This document shows, piece after piece, positions 10,893-22,609 of a DNA stretch of 64,000 nucleotides (position 1 is its first letter; each line of letters starts with the position of its first letter). The notes below the pieces were generated by a model. That model was not told where the DNA came from. It saw only the letters and a program-made list of their open reading frames with translations, and did not search any database. The stretch comes from Angiostrongylus vasorum (taxonomy: Eukaryota > Nematoda > Chromadorea > Rhabditida > Metastrongylidae): contig JADANN010000460.1 of the NCBI GenBank assembly GCA_018806985.1, positions 558,001 through 622,000 on the forward strand, written 5' to 3'. Both the position numbers and the translations under genes were made by a program.

Positions 10893-12029
10893 TGAGCACA
10901 ACACCCTCGCTTGTGATAAAACACTGACATGTAGTAATAAATAGATTTCGATGTGTCTCGAGCATATGATTGCTGGACTAGCGAAACGCTGCTTATGCCT
11001 GATAACACAATTGGCGTTCCAATGTTGACTGCTCTTTCCTATTTTCACCAATGTTTGCAAAGGTTTATTTGAAGTAAACACAACAGGGCAAGCTGTTTTC
11101 ACAAATGTCTCGTGCGACCATTTGAAACATTTGGGCCGACGATGATGTCTCGATAACTAGAGCAATTGGTGAATTCAGAATTTGGAAACAAGGAGGAAAG
11201 TTGCAATGTTTTTCCTAACAACTAGCTTTTTTCCGAAATATTACGAAATATTAACTTTACTTCGGACTGTTTACAGTATCAGAAACATCGCTTGTAGGAA
11301 AGCCGGATGCGAAATTTGAATACTTAAAAAAAATTGCCGCACCACCGACAGCAGCAGATATCAACAGTGCAATCGGGACATCATGACATTCTGCATGGCG
11401 AGGCCCCACTTGTTCTGTCACTTCAAGGATTTGTGGACTCTAAAATTCTAGAGTCGGAGTAAATTACGAGAACTTGCACATTGTTGGTAAAGATCAAAAT
11501 GTTATGATGGTTCTTTCCAATTAGTAAATTTCTCCATAGGTTGAGACATGAATTTTCACCCTGCTGCGAAATGGTAGAGTTGTGTAAATATGCAAGGTGC
11601 AGCGGATAGCCAGAATTGTAGTTTTTGTTGACTGAAACATCACACTATCTTATAGCTTGAGAAGACATCCATCCATCGTTGATGTTCTTCGACGGGTGTT
11701 TGTTATCGGTTTTTGCAAGGTAATGAGTTTCAAGTTCAATGCAACTAGCTCGCAACCAGTTAGAGTACGAAACGTGCATCTACTAGGCTATTCAGTAATT
11801 GATGAGGGTTTTGAAATATTTATTGTTTTAATGTACTTTTTACCAATAAAGCATTACTTGTACCTTGCAGTGTTATAAGTTACTAAAAAGCTAATCTTAG
11901 GCCTTTTCAAACATGTTTTTTATTTTGTTAAAAGTAAAACTACTTTCTACAAATTTTGAGCTTTGCAGTTTTAGATGTCAAAAACGAATTTTTTGTCAAA
12001 TTTTCTTTCATGAGTTCAAACTCGGCCGT
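10893..12029. other. Nothing recognised
   Basis: AT-rich spacer between the actin pseudogene and the mariner relic. No mariner terminal repeat could be identified with confidence. Confidence 0.4.
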
Positions 12030-12990
12030 ATTGCAGCAGAGACGGCTCTGAAGACTAATGAAGTTTAGGGTGAAGGTAGTGTTTGTGAATCAACGGTGCG
12101 AACATGGTTCCGAAAATTCCGATCTGGTGACTTCGACCTCGAAGATTAGGAAAGCCGGGGACGTCCTAAGGAAGTTGACGACGAGAAATTGAAGGCACTA
12201 GTGAGCACAAACAAGCGGACAAGTGTTTGGGACCTCGTCGAACATCTTGGGCGTAGGCAAAGGAACAGTTTCCACTCAATTGAATAACATAGCAGAGACA
12301 AAAAAAAATTCGACAAGAGGATGCCGCAGGAATTAAACGATAATCAAAAAAAATCAAGTTTTGAAATGTCGCCTGCTCTTAATCTGCGCAACGAAAACGA
12401 CCCTTTCCTTGATCGAATTGTGACGTGCGGCGAGAAATGGGTTCTATACGACAACAGGCAACGTTCAACTCAATGGTTGGATTGCGATCGCGCTCCAAAG
12501 CACTTCCCAAAGCCGCAGCAAAAAAAAAGGTTGTGGTGGGTGTTTGGTGCTCCACAGCTGAGCTAATTCGTCGCAGCGTTTTGAATCCGGGCGAAATGAC
12601 CATGACAGAGAAGTTCTGTCAGCAAATCGACGAAATTCACCGTAAACCCTAACAACAACGAATGGCATCAGTCAACAGAAAATGACCAATTCTTCTCCAC
12701 AACAACTCCCGGCCTCACGTTGCGGATCCAGCGCTGGAGAAGTTGAACGATTTGGGCTACGAAACATTGCCTCATCCGCCATATTCATCAGACCTCTCGC
12801 CTACCGGCTGCCACTTCTTCATGCACCTTGACTAGTTCCTGCGCGAGAAATGCTGCATCACCCACGCTGATGCAAGAAATGCCTTCAACGAATTCATCGT
12901 TTCCGGAACCTTGGAACTTTATGGAAATGAAACAAATAAACGTGTCCTCAATGGCGGAAAGGTGTAGATTTAAATGTTTCTTATCTGGAT
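12030..12990 (+). mobile_element. Dead mariner (cecropia-type) transposase
   Basis: Translated pieces follow the mariner transposase in order. DNA-binding part: TVRTWFRKFRSGDFDLED, with in-frame TAGs. Middle: MPQELNDNQKKSSFEMS, DPFLDRIVTCGEKW, LYDNRQRSTQWLD. C-terminal part: RPHVADPALEKLNDLGYETL, PHPPYSSDLSPT. The family's catalytic triad is D,D34D. The second Asp (HDN) has become Asn in HNNSRPHV and the third (SPTD) has become Gly in SPTG. With stops and frameshifts too, it cannot be active. The relatives are the Hsmar1/cecropia subfamily. Confidence 0.9.
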
Positions 12991-14164
12991 TAATAAAGTT
13001 TTCTTTGGAGCAAGTTACGGAATTTTAAATAATATGATTAGAAACGCTCATTTATTTCCAAACATTTCAATGCAAAGCATAAGCCGCCATAATAGTGAAA
13101 GACGAGGACCATGCACTGGTCAACAACCAAGCACATCTGCCCATCCCCAAAGCTGTATAAAATGACCACTTTCGGCTGGTTAAGCTCACACGTCAGCCTA
13201 CCTGTTACTGCGCATCTCCGTTCCCGCCAATAGGGGGTCACCGTTCACACTTGTCATAAAATTGTTCTACCGTACTTCATTGTAGGGAATCTCTTTTGTA
13301 GCTACTGACCTCCTTTGGTAACAAAGCCTGTGATTACATTGTGTCTCCAATGGTTAAGAAGCATTCTGTAGTTTCGTTGTACGCTAAGATATATTTCACT
13401 TAAATGATGTCTTATTCTTCACCTTCTCGATTCAACTCACATTGAGGATCTCACTGGTTAAGCTTTTCATAAATAGAAGCATCACTAATAACTACGGCGT
13501 ATGGCATTTTTCACCATCCTACTAATAACACATGTGTTAGAGCTACTTCTTTCCTATCTGGGTCTCCTCCTATATTAATCTCATTGTACTGCCAATGTTG
13601 TATTCTATTTGACACCATTGCTCACTATTAGTACGATAACCTTTCAGAGTAAGCCACTCGCTCCACCAACCATCTGATCTCATTCCGCGCTACCACTTGC
13701 TCCCTTACCTTTCATGGTCAAATTGTACGTCATGTGAAATCCTTTTCACACACTAACCAAATATCCTTTGATACAGCTACTTTCTTACGTAAGGGTAACG
13801 TCTTATCCCTATTTATTAACCCTATTACCATCTTGCCACTTGCACTGTTTCAGTGTCGCCTATTCATTATTAATGCATGATTATTATTGCTACAAACGGT
13901 TTAATTTTTCATGGTTAAAATTTACACTGTGTAGACTACGATCACAAAAACCCGCTTCGCGAAGAAAGAGCAGATAGAAGTTCGTTCAAGCAAACAGTTC
14001 AACAGCGTGTTGCAGTGCTTTCAAAGCAGCAAGTCGGCCTTCAGCATCCTCACCCAAAACCCAAGTCGCCGGCTCATTTGACAACTACAGCCTACAGATC
14101 GATTGTAGTACCACAAAACTACAATTTCTTTCCGGGCCCTATGCATTACACACTGTGTTACGGA
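12991..14164. other. T-rich intergenic DNA, nothing recognised
   Basis: Unusually pyrimidine-rich on the plus strand with no credible exon. Confidence 0.35.
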
Positions 14165-14320
14165 AGCCGTTGCAGCTAGTTTTGCGCGAGCCCCCATCCG
14201 GCAAAGAAAATCGTATTTCGATCTGGTGCGGGTCCAAGTTTTGCGAATATCACAGCGTCTTTGTGGTTGATTTCGCATAATACCCTACTGTGAATATTGT
14301 AGTAGGAGGTAAATAAAAAA
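14165..14320 (+). repeat. SINE-B head/tail fragment
   Basis: GCAGCTAGTTTTGCGCGAGC, then GGGTCCAAGTTTTGCGAATA, and a tail with TACCCTACTGTGAATATTG match the SINE-B tail seen at 8.6, 38.2 and 49.3 kb. Confidence 0.6.
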
Positions 14321-14550
14321 GTAGTCTACAATTTCTGTTCCTTGACTCTGAATTCACAGCCTCTTAAATGTCAAAGGGTAAACACCTGCACATCAAAGAA
14401 CTAATAGTAAACATCACGACACAGATTCACCCTTCGACAGTCAAGCAAAGGCGGCAACAATAAATCGGTCGTTTCTACACTACCTGACATACAATTCAAC
14501 TGATGATCCCAGCACTGAACTACAACAAAGTTATGAGTGGTGAACGCTCA

Positions 14551-14995
14551 CTACAACATTGGTGCATCGATCGCAGTCACCACTTCAGTTGGAGTCTTCT
14601 CTTCGGCTAAGGCAAATAAATCTCGTACAAGTTCTGCTTCTTCGCCAATGAACCTTTGCACTAGTTGAGTGCAAGCAGGTTTGATACAGGTGGACTCAGT
14701 TTGGGTCGCAACAACGTGTGCCACCATAGTCTCGCCAGTATCTGAAAGAAAACAAGGTTTGCAAACAGTGTTGTCACACTTTGGAAAGAAACGTTTGCAG
14801 CCGACACGCTACAGAATATGCAGTAACAAAAAACGCTAGCATGCTGTCGTTTTGAAAAGTTTTTTTCAAAATAACCATAATGCTTGACAGTTTTGCAATT
14901 ATACGTAGCAAACGTCCCATGAGGGCCACAAAAAGGGACACCATTGGGAGGATAGACTCCCACTTATACAAAGAGCTCTTTGCGCTTAATGCATA
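14551..14995 (-). pseudogene. 26S proteasome ATPase Rpt5/PSMC3-like pseudogene fragment
   Basis: Two exon remnants on the minus strand. About 14995-14914: a basic KELF stretch, an in-frame TAA, then VGVYPPNGVPFCGPHGT, matching the AAA+ region leading into Walker A. 14742-14551: [50 protein letters not shown], then a stop before the Walker B acidic pair is completed. The acceptor TTTCTTTCAG at 14743 is intact. The Walker A lysine is replaced (TGKT to TGET). [21 protein letters not shown] is closest to Rpt5 among the six Rpt subunits. It is an unprocessed, truncated, non-functional copy. Confidence 0.85.
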
Positions 14996-16000
14996 CTCTG
15001 CGAATCCTAGTCACTCCTCTGGAGAAGTATTATTGATGATTTATCATCATATTCTAGCGAAAAGCTATCCCAAGCGTCGAATCTCAGTGTACAGTTACGG
15101 GCGTTTCAGCGCTTCATCAACAGCCACCCTCTCTACGTGCACAGTCTCTTCAATAGTAATAATCTCTCGTCTATGAAATGAATTTTCCAAAAAATAGATA
15201 TCTGGATTATTAAATAAGAAATGATTAATAGATATCCTCTCATGAACGATGATCGCCACAACATCTTTGTTGAGATAGTCTGTCTATTGCTAACCGGAAG
15301 GATAGGAAAATACTGAGCACCAAAACAAATCATCGGAAGGAATATAACGCCTGTGTGTGAGTGTCTTACCTGTCACTCTTGTAAAACCACTACTACACAC
15401 TACTACACCTATATTTGTCAGTCGTCACCAGAGTGTTAATAAAACCGTGCATCAATACCAACATAGCCGCGAATTCCTTCTGTGGATACAATCAACAATA
15501 TGATTTTCAAACCACCCGTTCTTTACAGAGAATTCCTCTATCAGATAGAGAATTCTCTATCTACCTAATAAACACATTCTGTAGGGTCAATGGAGACTGC
15601 ATTTGCCACAAAGCCCTCGTGCATGCCCTACATCCACATCCCATCCTAGCCATCGGACACGCCACTAGACACAGCATCTTGTATCCATCAGTCACACCAC
15701 CACGCAGGCTATTGGGTGCGTCTCGTTGCTTGGCTCGCTTGGACGTACCCACGCCCACTAGCACCGTCATTTGGCTTCTCACGATGCCTTGGAGATCACC
15801 GTTGCCATTCCACCATTATTTCGCTCCCGCTTAATCTTTCTTTACAAATTCATTTGTTTGGATTGTAATGATATTAAGTGTAATCCTTGGCTCTTGCATT
15901 GCTAATACATTAATGTTATCGTCGATTCTCGTGTAATTACATTGTGTTGTTAACATAAGTTAAATACTTTCGTTGCTCACAGGTACTTTAGAAACAAATC
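14996..16000. other. Nothing recognised
   Basis: Open reading frames on both strands near 15.4-15.8 kb overlap in a slightly GC-richer patch. I recognise neither translation. Confidence 0.35.
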
Positions 16001-16002
16001 TT

Positions 16003-16167
16003 CACTCTTATTTACTCCCACGAACGCCCTTCATATTCTTGCGCTGTGAGCCATTACATTGGTGCATACACTATTGTTAATGCATTTCGTTAGGTAAAAA
16101 CCCAATGAACCACCTCACTTGTAATTTATTCTACATACGTTACAAATCTCATTGCTTGTCGTGTAAA

Positions 16168-16198
<31 letters not shown>

Positions 16199-16301
16199 CG
16201 TGTAAAGGTTGATTTGCTCAAGTTTTATGCACTTTAAATTACTCACTCTTATTCACTCCCGCGAACGCCTTTCATATTTGTGCTGTCAGCCGTTTCATTC
16301 T
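16003..16301 (+). repeat. Local direct duplication with (TA)n tract
   Basis: About 60 bp at 16003-16061 (CTCTTATTTACTCCCACGAA, GAACGCCCTTCATATTC) is repeated with few changes at 16240-16301. Between them lies a (TA)14 tract at 16171-16198. Confidence 0.65.
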
Positions 16302-16321
16302 TATCGTTCCTTTGAAAAAAA

Positions 16322-16650
16322 AAGGAGATGAAGCCTCTATTACGTTCAAGAATTTTTCCTTTCCAAGCCCAGTTATTGTCCACTGACAAAAAGATTAACT
16401 GCTAGATATTTTTGCAGTGCGTGATTTTTAGTTGTGGTATTGATAATTTCTTACTTACAACATTCGTCGATGTCCACACTATTAAAGTTTCGTTTTTCCA
16501 TCATCCCTCCTATTCATGCCTTTTACATCTTTTCATTTAGTTTCCATTCGTAACGGCAAATAACCTGATATTTTTTGCATTTTTTCTATCAATGAGAGAG
16601 TAGGAAGACGTAGTACCCTGTCAAAAAAATTGCAGACGGGCGTTAACACA
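16322..16650 (+). repeat. Repeat R1, uninterrupted copy
   Basis: Matches 4432-4541 plus 5282-5490 without the 740-bp insertion (ACTGACAAAAAGATTAACTG, TTTTTAGTTGTGG, CAATGAGAGAGTAGGAAGAC). Unknown class. Confidence 0.65.
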
Positions 16651-16954
16651 AAACTAATGGCGCCGTCATGATAATCATCAGTATCTCGACTCGTTGGTAA
16701 GCTAATGTGGGGTTTTTTCTACATGACGCGTCTTTTACATCTACTGTGCGGATCCCAGCCAGCACGTCTCGCTTTCTGTCCGTTTCCTCGCATCCATCAC
16801 CTGGGAAAATCTCCCAACTTATTACGTGTGGTTTAGGCCGCTTTATGAGGGATTTTCCTCACATGAATGTAATTGAGTGCTGTAGCGTGGATTCTTTCTG
16901 GGAGTCCTATGATTGCCGGGCTAGTGTGTCCCTAATTCGATGGGAGAGAACGGA

Positions 16955-17100
16955 CTTTTTCCCAGACAACACTGGCGCCAATTTTCCTAATCCGGAGGAA
17001 AGACAGGCTTAATGGGCCTAGGCAGGATCGAACCAGCACCCAGCATCGTGCTGCTGATGATCGGCATCACTGCTGGATCGGACTCGTTGCGCCTTATATC
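16955..17100 (-). repeat. SINE-A fragment
   Basis: Inverted SINE-A body and head: CCAGACAACACTGGCGCCAA, CCGGAGGAAAGACAGGCTTA, GGCAGGATCGAACCAG. Strongly diverged. Confidence 0.6.
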
Positions 17101-17239
17101 TTTCCCCCAGCGTTTTCGTGAAGAACACTGTTCATCGAGTGAGTGCTCTCTTTACTGTGCGTTTAACAGCTACTGTAATCCACTGGCCTCTTATCCACTG
17201 TTTGCTGTTCATGCGCATTACGTGTACGGCCCAAATTTT

Positions 17240-17700
17240 CTTCAACAGTTTGGCCTAGAGAACGGAATCTCTGATTTTCGACCGCAAACGTAAATTCAAT
17301 CTTCGTATTTTCTCCCTCACATTCGTGATACAAGATGCTCCTAGCTTAGTCCTTCCGACCGCAAGATGTGTAGCGCTGAGTGAAATTCCATGCTCCTTGA
17401 GTAGTGATAATGTTTCTGGTTCATACGTTAAAGCAGGAAGAGTCAAGAAGTTGAAAAGATGGGCGCGGTGTCGAGTGTTCTTTGTTCTCTTCGCTGGGTA
17501 AATAATTTTGCCGCAATGATATCATCTTGACTAACCCCCTGCTTTCACATCGATGTTAATATCGTGTAGAATAATGATATCTTGATTGCAAAACTTTCAT
17601 ATAACTCACGAAGATTCTCTATATACCGATAGAGAGACAGTGGCTCTCAAATGCTTCCATGGCTGCTTCTATACCAGTGAATCAAAAGCTTTCTTTAATT
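17240..17700 (-). mobile_element. RTE-2 fragment (reverse transcriptase core to C-terminus)
   Basis: Minus-strand translation gives KKAFDSLV, YIENLRELYESFAIKISLFY and SQDDIIAA, matching the RT palm region of RTE-type elements. At 17446-17255 it gives LPALTYEPETLSLLKE and RLRSKIRDSVL from the C-terminal part. Frames are broken and the YADD region is missing, so this is a fossil. Confidence 0.75.
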
Positions 17701-17724
17701 TTTTTTCCAAAAGCTTCCTAAGAG

Positions 17725-19840
17725 CTTAAACTCCAGGGACGACCAAGCTGCTCAACCAGTAAAAGGCCAGCCTCAGTGCCCCGCTCACTAGGTGCTCTCA
17801 TCTATGACGTCAGGAGGTTAGAGGACCGGTGAGAGGCCACAAAATCTCGGGTTACGCAGGACGTTATCGAAACAGTATCTGACGATACGACACGGCAGGG
17901 GATTGTTTCTCACTCTGCCAGAACATTCTCCACAGACACCGATCTTAATGTCCTTCTCAAAGTCGCAAATCGCATACAATTTCTACCATGAGGCCACACT
18001 GCAAGAAACAAAAGTCAGGAAGGCCGAAATTCGTCAACTAAACAAAAGGACACTCGTCATCCGTGGAGAAAAGGTTCTTTCAGAAATGCTGGCGGCGTTG
18101 TCTTTCTCGCCCACCCGTCCATTGTCCATCTCGTCAACCCATGCGAGATCCTTTCACCTCGCATAACTGTCCTCCGTATAACACTGTCGCGTCATAAGAA
18201 GATCACAGTCATCAACTGCTACTCACCGATCGACGGAGCTGATGGGTACGAATGGGATGCCTTCTATTTCTATTAGCTGGAGGAAGTTATCCGCAATGAT
18301 AAAGCATATCATGAATTTTTTTATTGGAAACTTCAACACCAGAACAGGAAAGGCCAACGAGAGCGAATGCAGGTTCGGAAATTTTCGATTAGGAGAAAGA
18401 AATGAGAATGAAAACCGCCTTGCAGGACTACTGTCCGCAGCATATCTCTTTCATAGAAACTCGTTTATCCAGGAGAAAGAAAGCCGCCGCTGGACATGGG
18501 AGTCTACTAGCGCGATGACTCATGCAGAGACCGACCACATTCTGACAAACAGAAGATGGTGTCTACTTGACACATCGGTATTCCCTTCAATCTGTACTGG
18601 TTCCGATCACCGCTTTCTTGACGCGAAGATTCGCTTCAGCCGTAAACTGGAAAACAATTCTCTTCAACGACCACGAGAAAAAAGTCAGCTATAAATGCCG
18701 AGAATATTCTAAATGAAATTCCATCCAAACGTGACGAGCTGCTTGTCGAAGAATCGAAAAGCAGTGCCGATTTCGCCTCAGTTCCGCAAGCAAGAAGATC
18801 GGCTCGCATTTCCATAACCACTAAGAAGTTGCACAAAAGAGAAGCAGACCGAACCTTGATCCTGCAACACGTTTAACATGGCTATTAATAAATGCCAGCT
18901 ACAGAAGAACTTTGCATGAACACCATCATCAATATAGGCAGAAGAAACGACTGGAAGCAGAAGCAGTCTGAAAAATGTTGCCGAGAATTGTGTGTCTCTA
19001 ATGTTCCGCTATCAACACAGAAGAACGAGGACGGTATCACTAAAACTTTTGTATGATATGGAATTATTAATAACAAAAAAGCTCTATACCAAACTTTCCC
19101 GTCCGTCCCATTATCCCCGTCCTAGACCCTAATACCTCCGCTAGAGAAAAACCACCTGGATTTCTTCCATCGGAGGTTCGAGTTGTGATAGAAGGTATGA
19201 AAAGAAGTACAGCTCCAGGACCCGATGACGTCACTGTCGTCTTCCTCAGAGCTGGAAGCCTAATATATATGTACGTTTCGCAAACCACAGAAGAGCCTAC
19301 CTTCAAAAGGAGAAAATCCCTTACCAGTGGACAGCTTCGTGCACAGTCATCTTGCCTAAGAAAGGTGACAGAAGAGATCTTCGTAATCGTCGTCCGATAT
19401 GCTCGTTGAGTCTACTGTACAAGCACTTCACGAAGATTATCCTCTTGCGCAAATCAAGAACATTGGATGAGGCGCAACCAGTGCAGCAAGCAGGATTCTG
19501 ACAAAAATTTTGCTGCATAGACCAGATCCAAACTGCGCCCATCATGGATAGCGTAACACAGATGGGCCGGTTACATCATGAAAAGAACGAACGAAGGATG
19601 CACGAAAAGAACTGTAGAGTGGACTTCACGAGAATCTAAGCGTCCCCTATGACGTCCACCTATATATTCGCGCATGTGTTCGTAACCAAAGTTAATCGGC
19701 TGTACACATAGCTGCATTTGGATTACAGATCGCGGTATGAGACTCGCACCAACTACCACAGTCCAAGCAAACTCCAAGGAGAAAGAAAGGAACGACAAAT
19801 GTGCTGGGTTCCGTACAACTCGTGAAGACGGAGCATCCAA
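17725..19840 (+). mobile_element. RTE-1 non-LTR retrotransposon copy, internally deleted
   Basis: The 5' part (17725-18000) matches the 5' end of the minus-strand copy at 57.7 kb (ATGACGTCAGGAGG, GGCCACAAAATCTCG). An endonuclease region follows ([57 protein letters not shown]), then the RT start (GMKRSTAPGPDDV, SRTLDEAQPVQQAGF). Near 19535 the copy jumps directly to the C-terminus (GRLHHEK region, TVEWTSRESKRPL), deleting the catalytic palm. The 3' end is CTCGTGAAGACGGAGCATCC followed by AAGTATC at about 19840. Stops and frameshifts throughout. Confidence 0.85.
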
Positions 19841-19844
19841 GTAT

Positions 19845-20450
19845 CGAATGAAGTGCTTATAGACGACAGACAGCAAGCAGATTGAATGATAGTTGGCAAC
19901 AATCTTAAGTTTACCCTTCTTAAACAAGAAAACAGTATTGCTGACACTCTACTGAGTAGAAACCTTGCCTTGAGCCATATAATGTGTAAGGAGTTGAGCC
20001 AGTATGTTTATGAGGACTGGTGGAGGGTTCTTCAGGTGTTCAGATCTTATCCTTTCCACCTGCGGTTTTGGTCGATTCAGCAACGAAATAGCATGTCGGA
20101 ATGTGTAAGGGAGAACCGATTGGATGACTAAATTATCTTTCTTTACTTCATATGAAGACAGAAGGACGTTGTTACTAAGGAAATCAAACAATTAGTGCAA
20201 AGCGATCTTCTCCAAGGTCTTTCTGAAAGTTGTAGCTGCTCCGTTCGGGTGTCGGAGAGCATCTTGGTTTTTTTAATTGGCGAAGCTTCGATGGGCTCTG
20301 CGAAAACTTTTCTCAGTCTTTGAGCCTCGACTGTAGCTACTGATGTTTTCTCTTCTAGATCTTCCCTTGTCGACAATTCTTCATCTCTCAGCATCTGTTT
20401 TCCAACTCCAGACGTGAGCTGGCAGTTACCTGTAGCTTGCGTTATTTAAA
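19845..20450 (-). mobile_element. RTE-2 fragment (N-terminal RT region)
   Basis: On the minus strand RIRSEHLKNPPPVLINILAQ and FKKGKLKIVANYHSICLLSV match the fingers region and motif 1 of RTE-type RTs. The copy abuts the 3' end of the RTE-1 copy tail to tail near 19845. Frames are broken. Confidence 0.75.
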
Positions 20451-20569
20451 CCTGACGTGTGAGCTCGTGTTTTTTGGAGACGTCTCTTGGTGACTTTCGA
20501 ACTCTCAGCTTCTATAGCTCTAAAGTAAGATCCATCAATCTCCTTTATATTAGAATCTCGAGCAGTTTA

Positions 20570-22250
20570 TTCGTGAGGCTAGGTGACGCGTCCCCAGGTG
20601 GCGGATAGGCTGTCAACTGTAGACCAAAAGCGACCTTGACCTCCCTGAGGCGCAGGTGGATCCATGGGATGGACTCCCTGTTTCTACTGCGCTGATTTGG
20701 CACACACCTTCTGTATCTATGTGGGCATATCCATGCACGCGTGTGTAGGTGTGTTCTAGTTTAAGCGGATTGTATTCTACTAGGCATTTCGGCGAAAATA
20801 GAAATCACCCTATAGTGAAGTACGAGAGGAATTTAAGAGCTGCCTCCAACAAATAATCTCGATGTCCACTCTGGGAGAGACTGGCAAACTACCCGTTGGT
20901 ATACTCACCCTTCACGTTCAGGACTGTCCAAGCTCTACGGTATAAAAAATGCTAGAAAAAAGTGCCTCATTTCCCTCACTCCGAAAGAGCTCCCGTTTCG
21001 GCAGCATTTGGTAGGACGAGTACGGAGAAGGTGTTAAAATCTCAGCGCAATTCTTAGATGTCTAATTTGCAAATGAATAAAGCTACGATAGTCGCCGCCC
21101 TTATGGGTCAGAGGGAGATTTTCCATCATGCGACTTTGATATTAGGACGATGGTGGATCCTGGTACAGTAGAAGAAACCGGCCTCATTCCCCTGACTCTG
21201 AAAAATCCCTCAATTCAGTAGCGTTTTGTAGGAGGAGTACGGAGAAGCTGCTAAAATCTCAGAGCCAATGGAAGCTGCCTAGATTGCAAAGAACTGAGAT
21301 GACGATCATTGCGTACAAGGCACACTTACACTTGCATCCGAGTCCTCGATAGAAGACTTGGTCATACAACCAAGAATGACAAGGTACGACTTTATCGAAC
21401 TTGCCGAAACGAGACGGTGCCACCCATTCAACGCTGTCTATGACAACGAAGAAAAACTGTTCTTTGAAACATACCACAATGGAGGAGTAGCCGGCTTCGG
21501 CGGTGTCGTTACTTTTGTCGAAACGAGCTTGACAGCGAATATCAATTCATTCAAATAACTTCTAACTTAGATTGGACGTTTGCTATTAAAGAGATGTAAA
21601 TCAAAACCAGCTTTGGAAGTCTCTTCCTTTTATGCACCGACATCAAATTATGATGACGAAGTAGTCGAAGCCTTTTATATGGACTTGGAGAAGTTCTACA
21701 GAGAAGACAGTACAATCTTCAATGTCATTATTGGAGATCTCAACGCTAAGATTGGATCCGGAATAACTCCTGAAGAAGGTCACATTAGGACGAATGGATT
21801 AGAATGGAAGGGAACGGGGTGAGCGGCTCTCTGAGTTTATCACGACGACCTCGACCGTCCGTGGTAACTCGCGATTCCAGAAGCGCCACCCTCAACGCTC
21901 GACGTGGGAGCCTCCCAAGGAAGAGCACCAGAATGAAGGAGACCACACCATAGTAATTAGAAGGTTTTCTTTAGTCGATGTGGCTGTTGATCCAAAATTC
22001 CATACGGGATCGGACCATCGCCTTCCTGTGCAACATTTCTTTTTTTCGCAGAAAGAAGAAAAAAACCGTTCAATTTAAAAAACCAATTCTCAAAGCAATA
22101 TGAACTGCGATTTATTCAGTTCATTAGTCGGCTCCTGGGAAGATGCCCTTATTGATAACATCGACGAGGAATACCCTCGTCTCATTCAACGTCTTCTCGT
22201 TATATAGTAGAGTAATGGGCGGAGATCGGTTACTGCTGCTTTCAGCTTAG
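20570..22250 (+). mobile_element. RTE-2 5' region and endonuclease domain
   Basis: A long 5' untranslated part (20570-21260) leads into an AP-type endonuclease domain: LAETRRCHPFNAVYDNEEKL, SSFYAPTSNYDDEVVEAFYM, IIGDLNAKIGSGITPEE, and a later FHTGSDHR-like stretch. The catalytic GDxNAK motif is intact, but a frame break occurs near 21560. The 5' part is duplicated (20975-21050 and 21190-21265) around a SINE-L fragment. The copy ends near 22250 where the Penelope-like fragment begins. Confidence 0.8.
21085..21172 (-). repeat. SINE-L fragment within RTE-2 5' region
   Basis: AGTCGCCGCCCTTATGGGTC and CATGCGACTTTGATATTAGG are diagnostic internal SINE-L sequence. It separates two copies of the same RTE-2 5' stretch. 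Confidence 0.7.
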
Positions 22251-22261
22251 ACATAAATGAA

Positions 22262-22609
22262 TTGTCAAGACTTGGTACCAGTGGTTGCAACCCTCGCATT
22301 TGTGCGTAATACTTCCCGGACCATTTTCAGATTGAGCAGTTTGGACACTCCTTTAAGAGCGTCATCAACTGCTGTATCGTGAAGCCATTCATGTTTATTT
22401 CTCCTTCGTACTGTACAAGGAGTTCGAGGATAGCCCTGCATAACATAGTCAATTGAAACGTTTATGTAAAGGGCGGTTACGTCGAAATGGTCGACGACGT
22501 ACGTGCTGTTAGGATGTGCGCTGCCTACACGATCCAGGAACACCTGGTTAATCTTTGGATGGTATCGAATGTGTTTTAACAACTGATGAACTATTTGGGT
22601 TAAAACCAC
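22262..22609 (-). mobile_element. Penelope-like element reverse transcriptase fragment
   Basis: An uninterrupted minus-strand ORF contains LTQIVHQLLKHIRYHP, VVDHFDVTALYINVS and a downstream charged part. The FDVTALYTNV-type motif is the RT motif typical of Penelope-like elements, where the first catalytic Asp sits in FDV. The remaining RT motifs and any GIY-YIG domain are absent nearby. Assignment to Penelope-like rather than another RT class rests on this motif and the preceding LTQIVHxLL stretch. Confidence 0.65.

Noticed and set aside
12030..12990. Mariner as an active element
   Set aside because: Two catalytic Asp positions are substituted and several stops and frameshifts interrupt the frame.
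15415..15834. 139-aa plus-strand ORF and 73-aa minus-strand ORF
   Set aside because: No recognisable motif, no splice context, and both strands open in a slightly GC-richer patch; not enough to call a gene.
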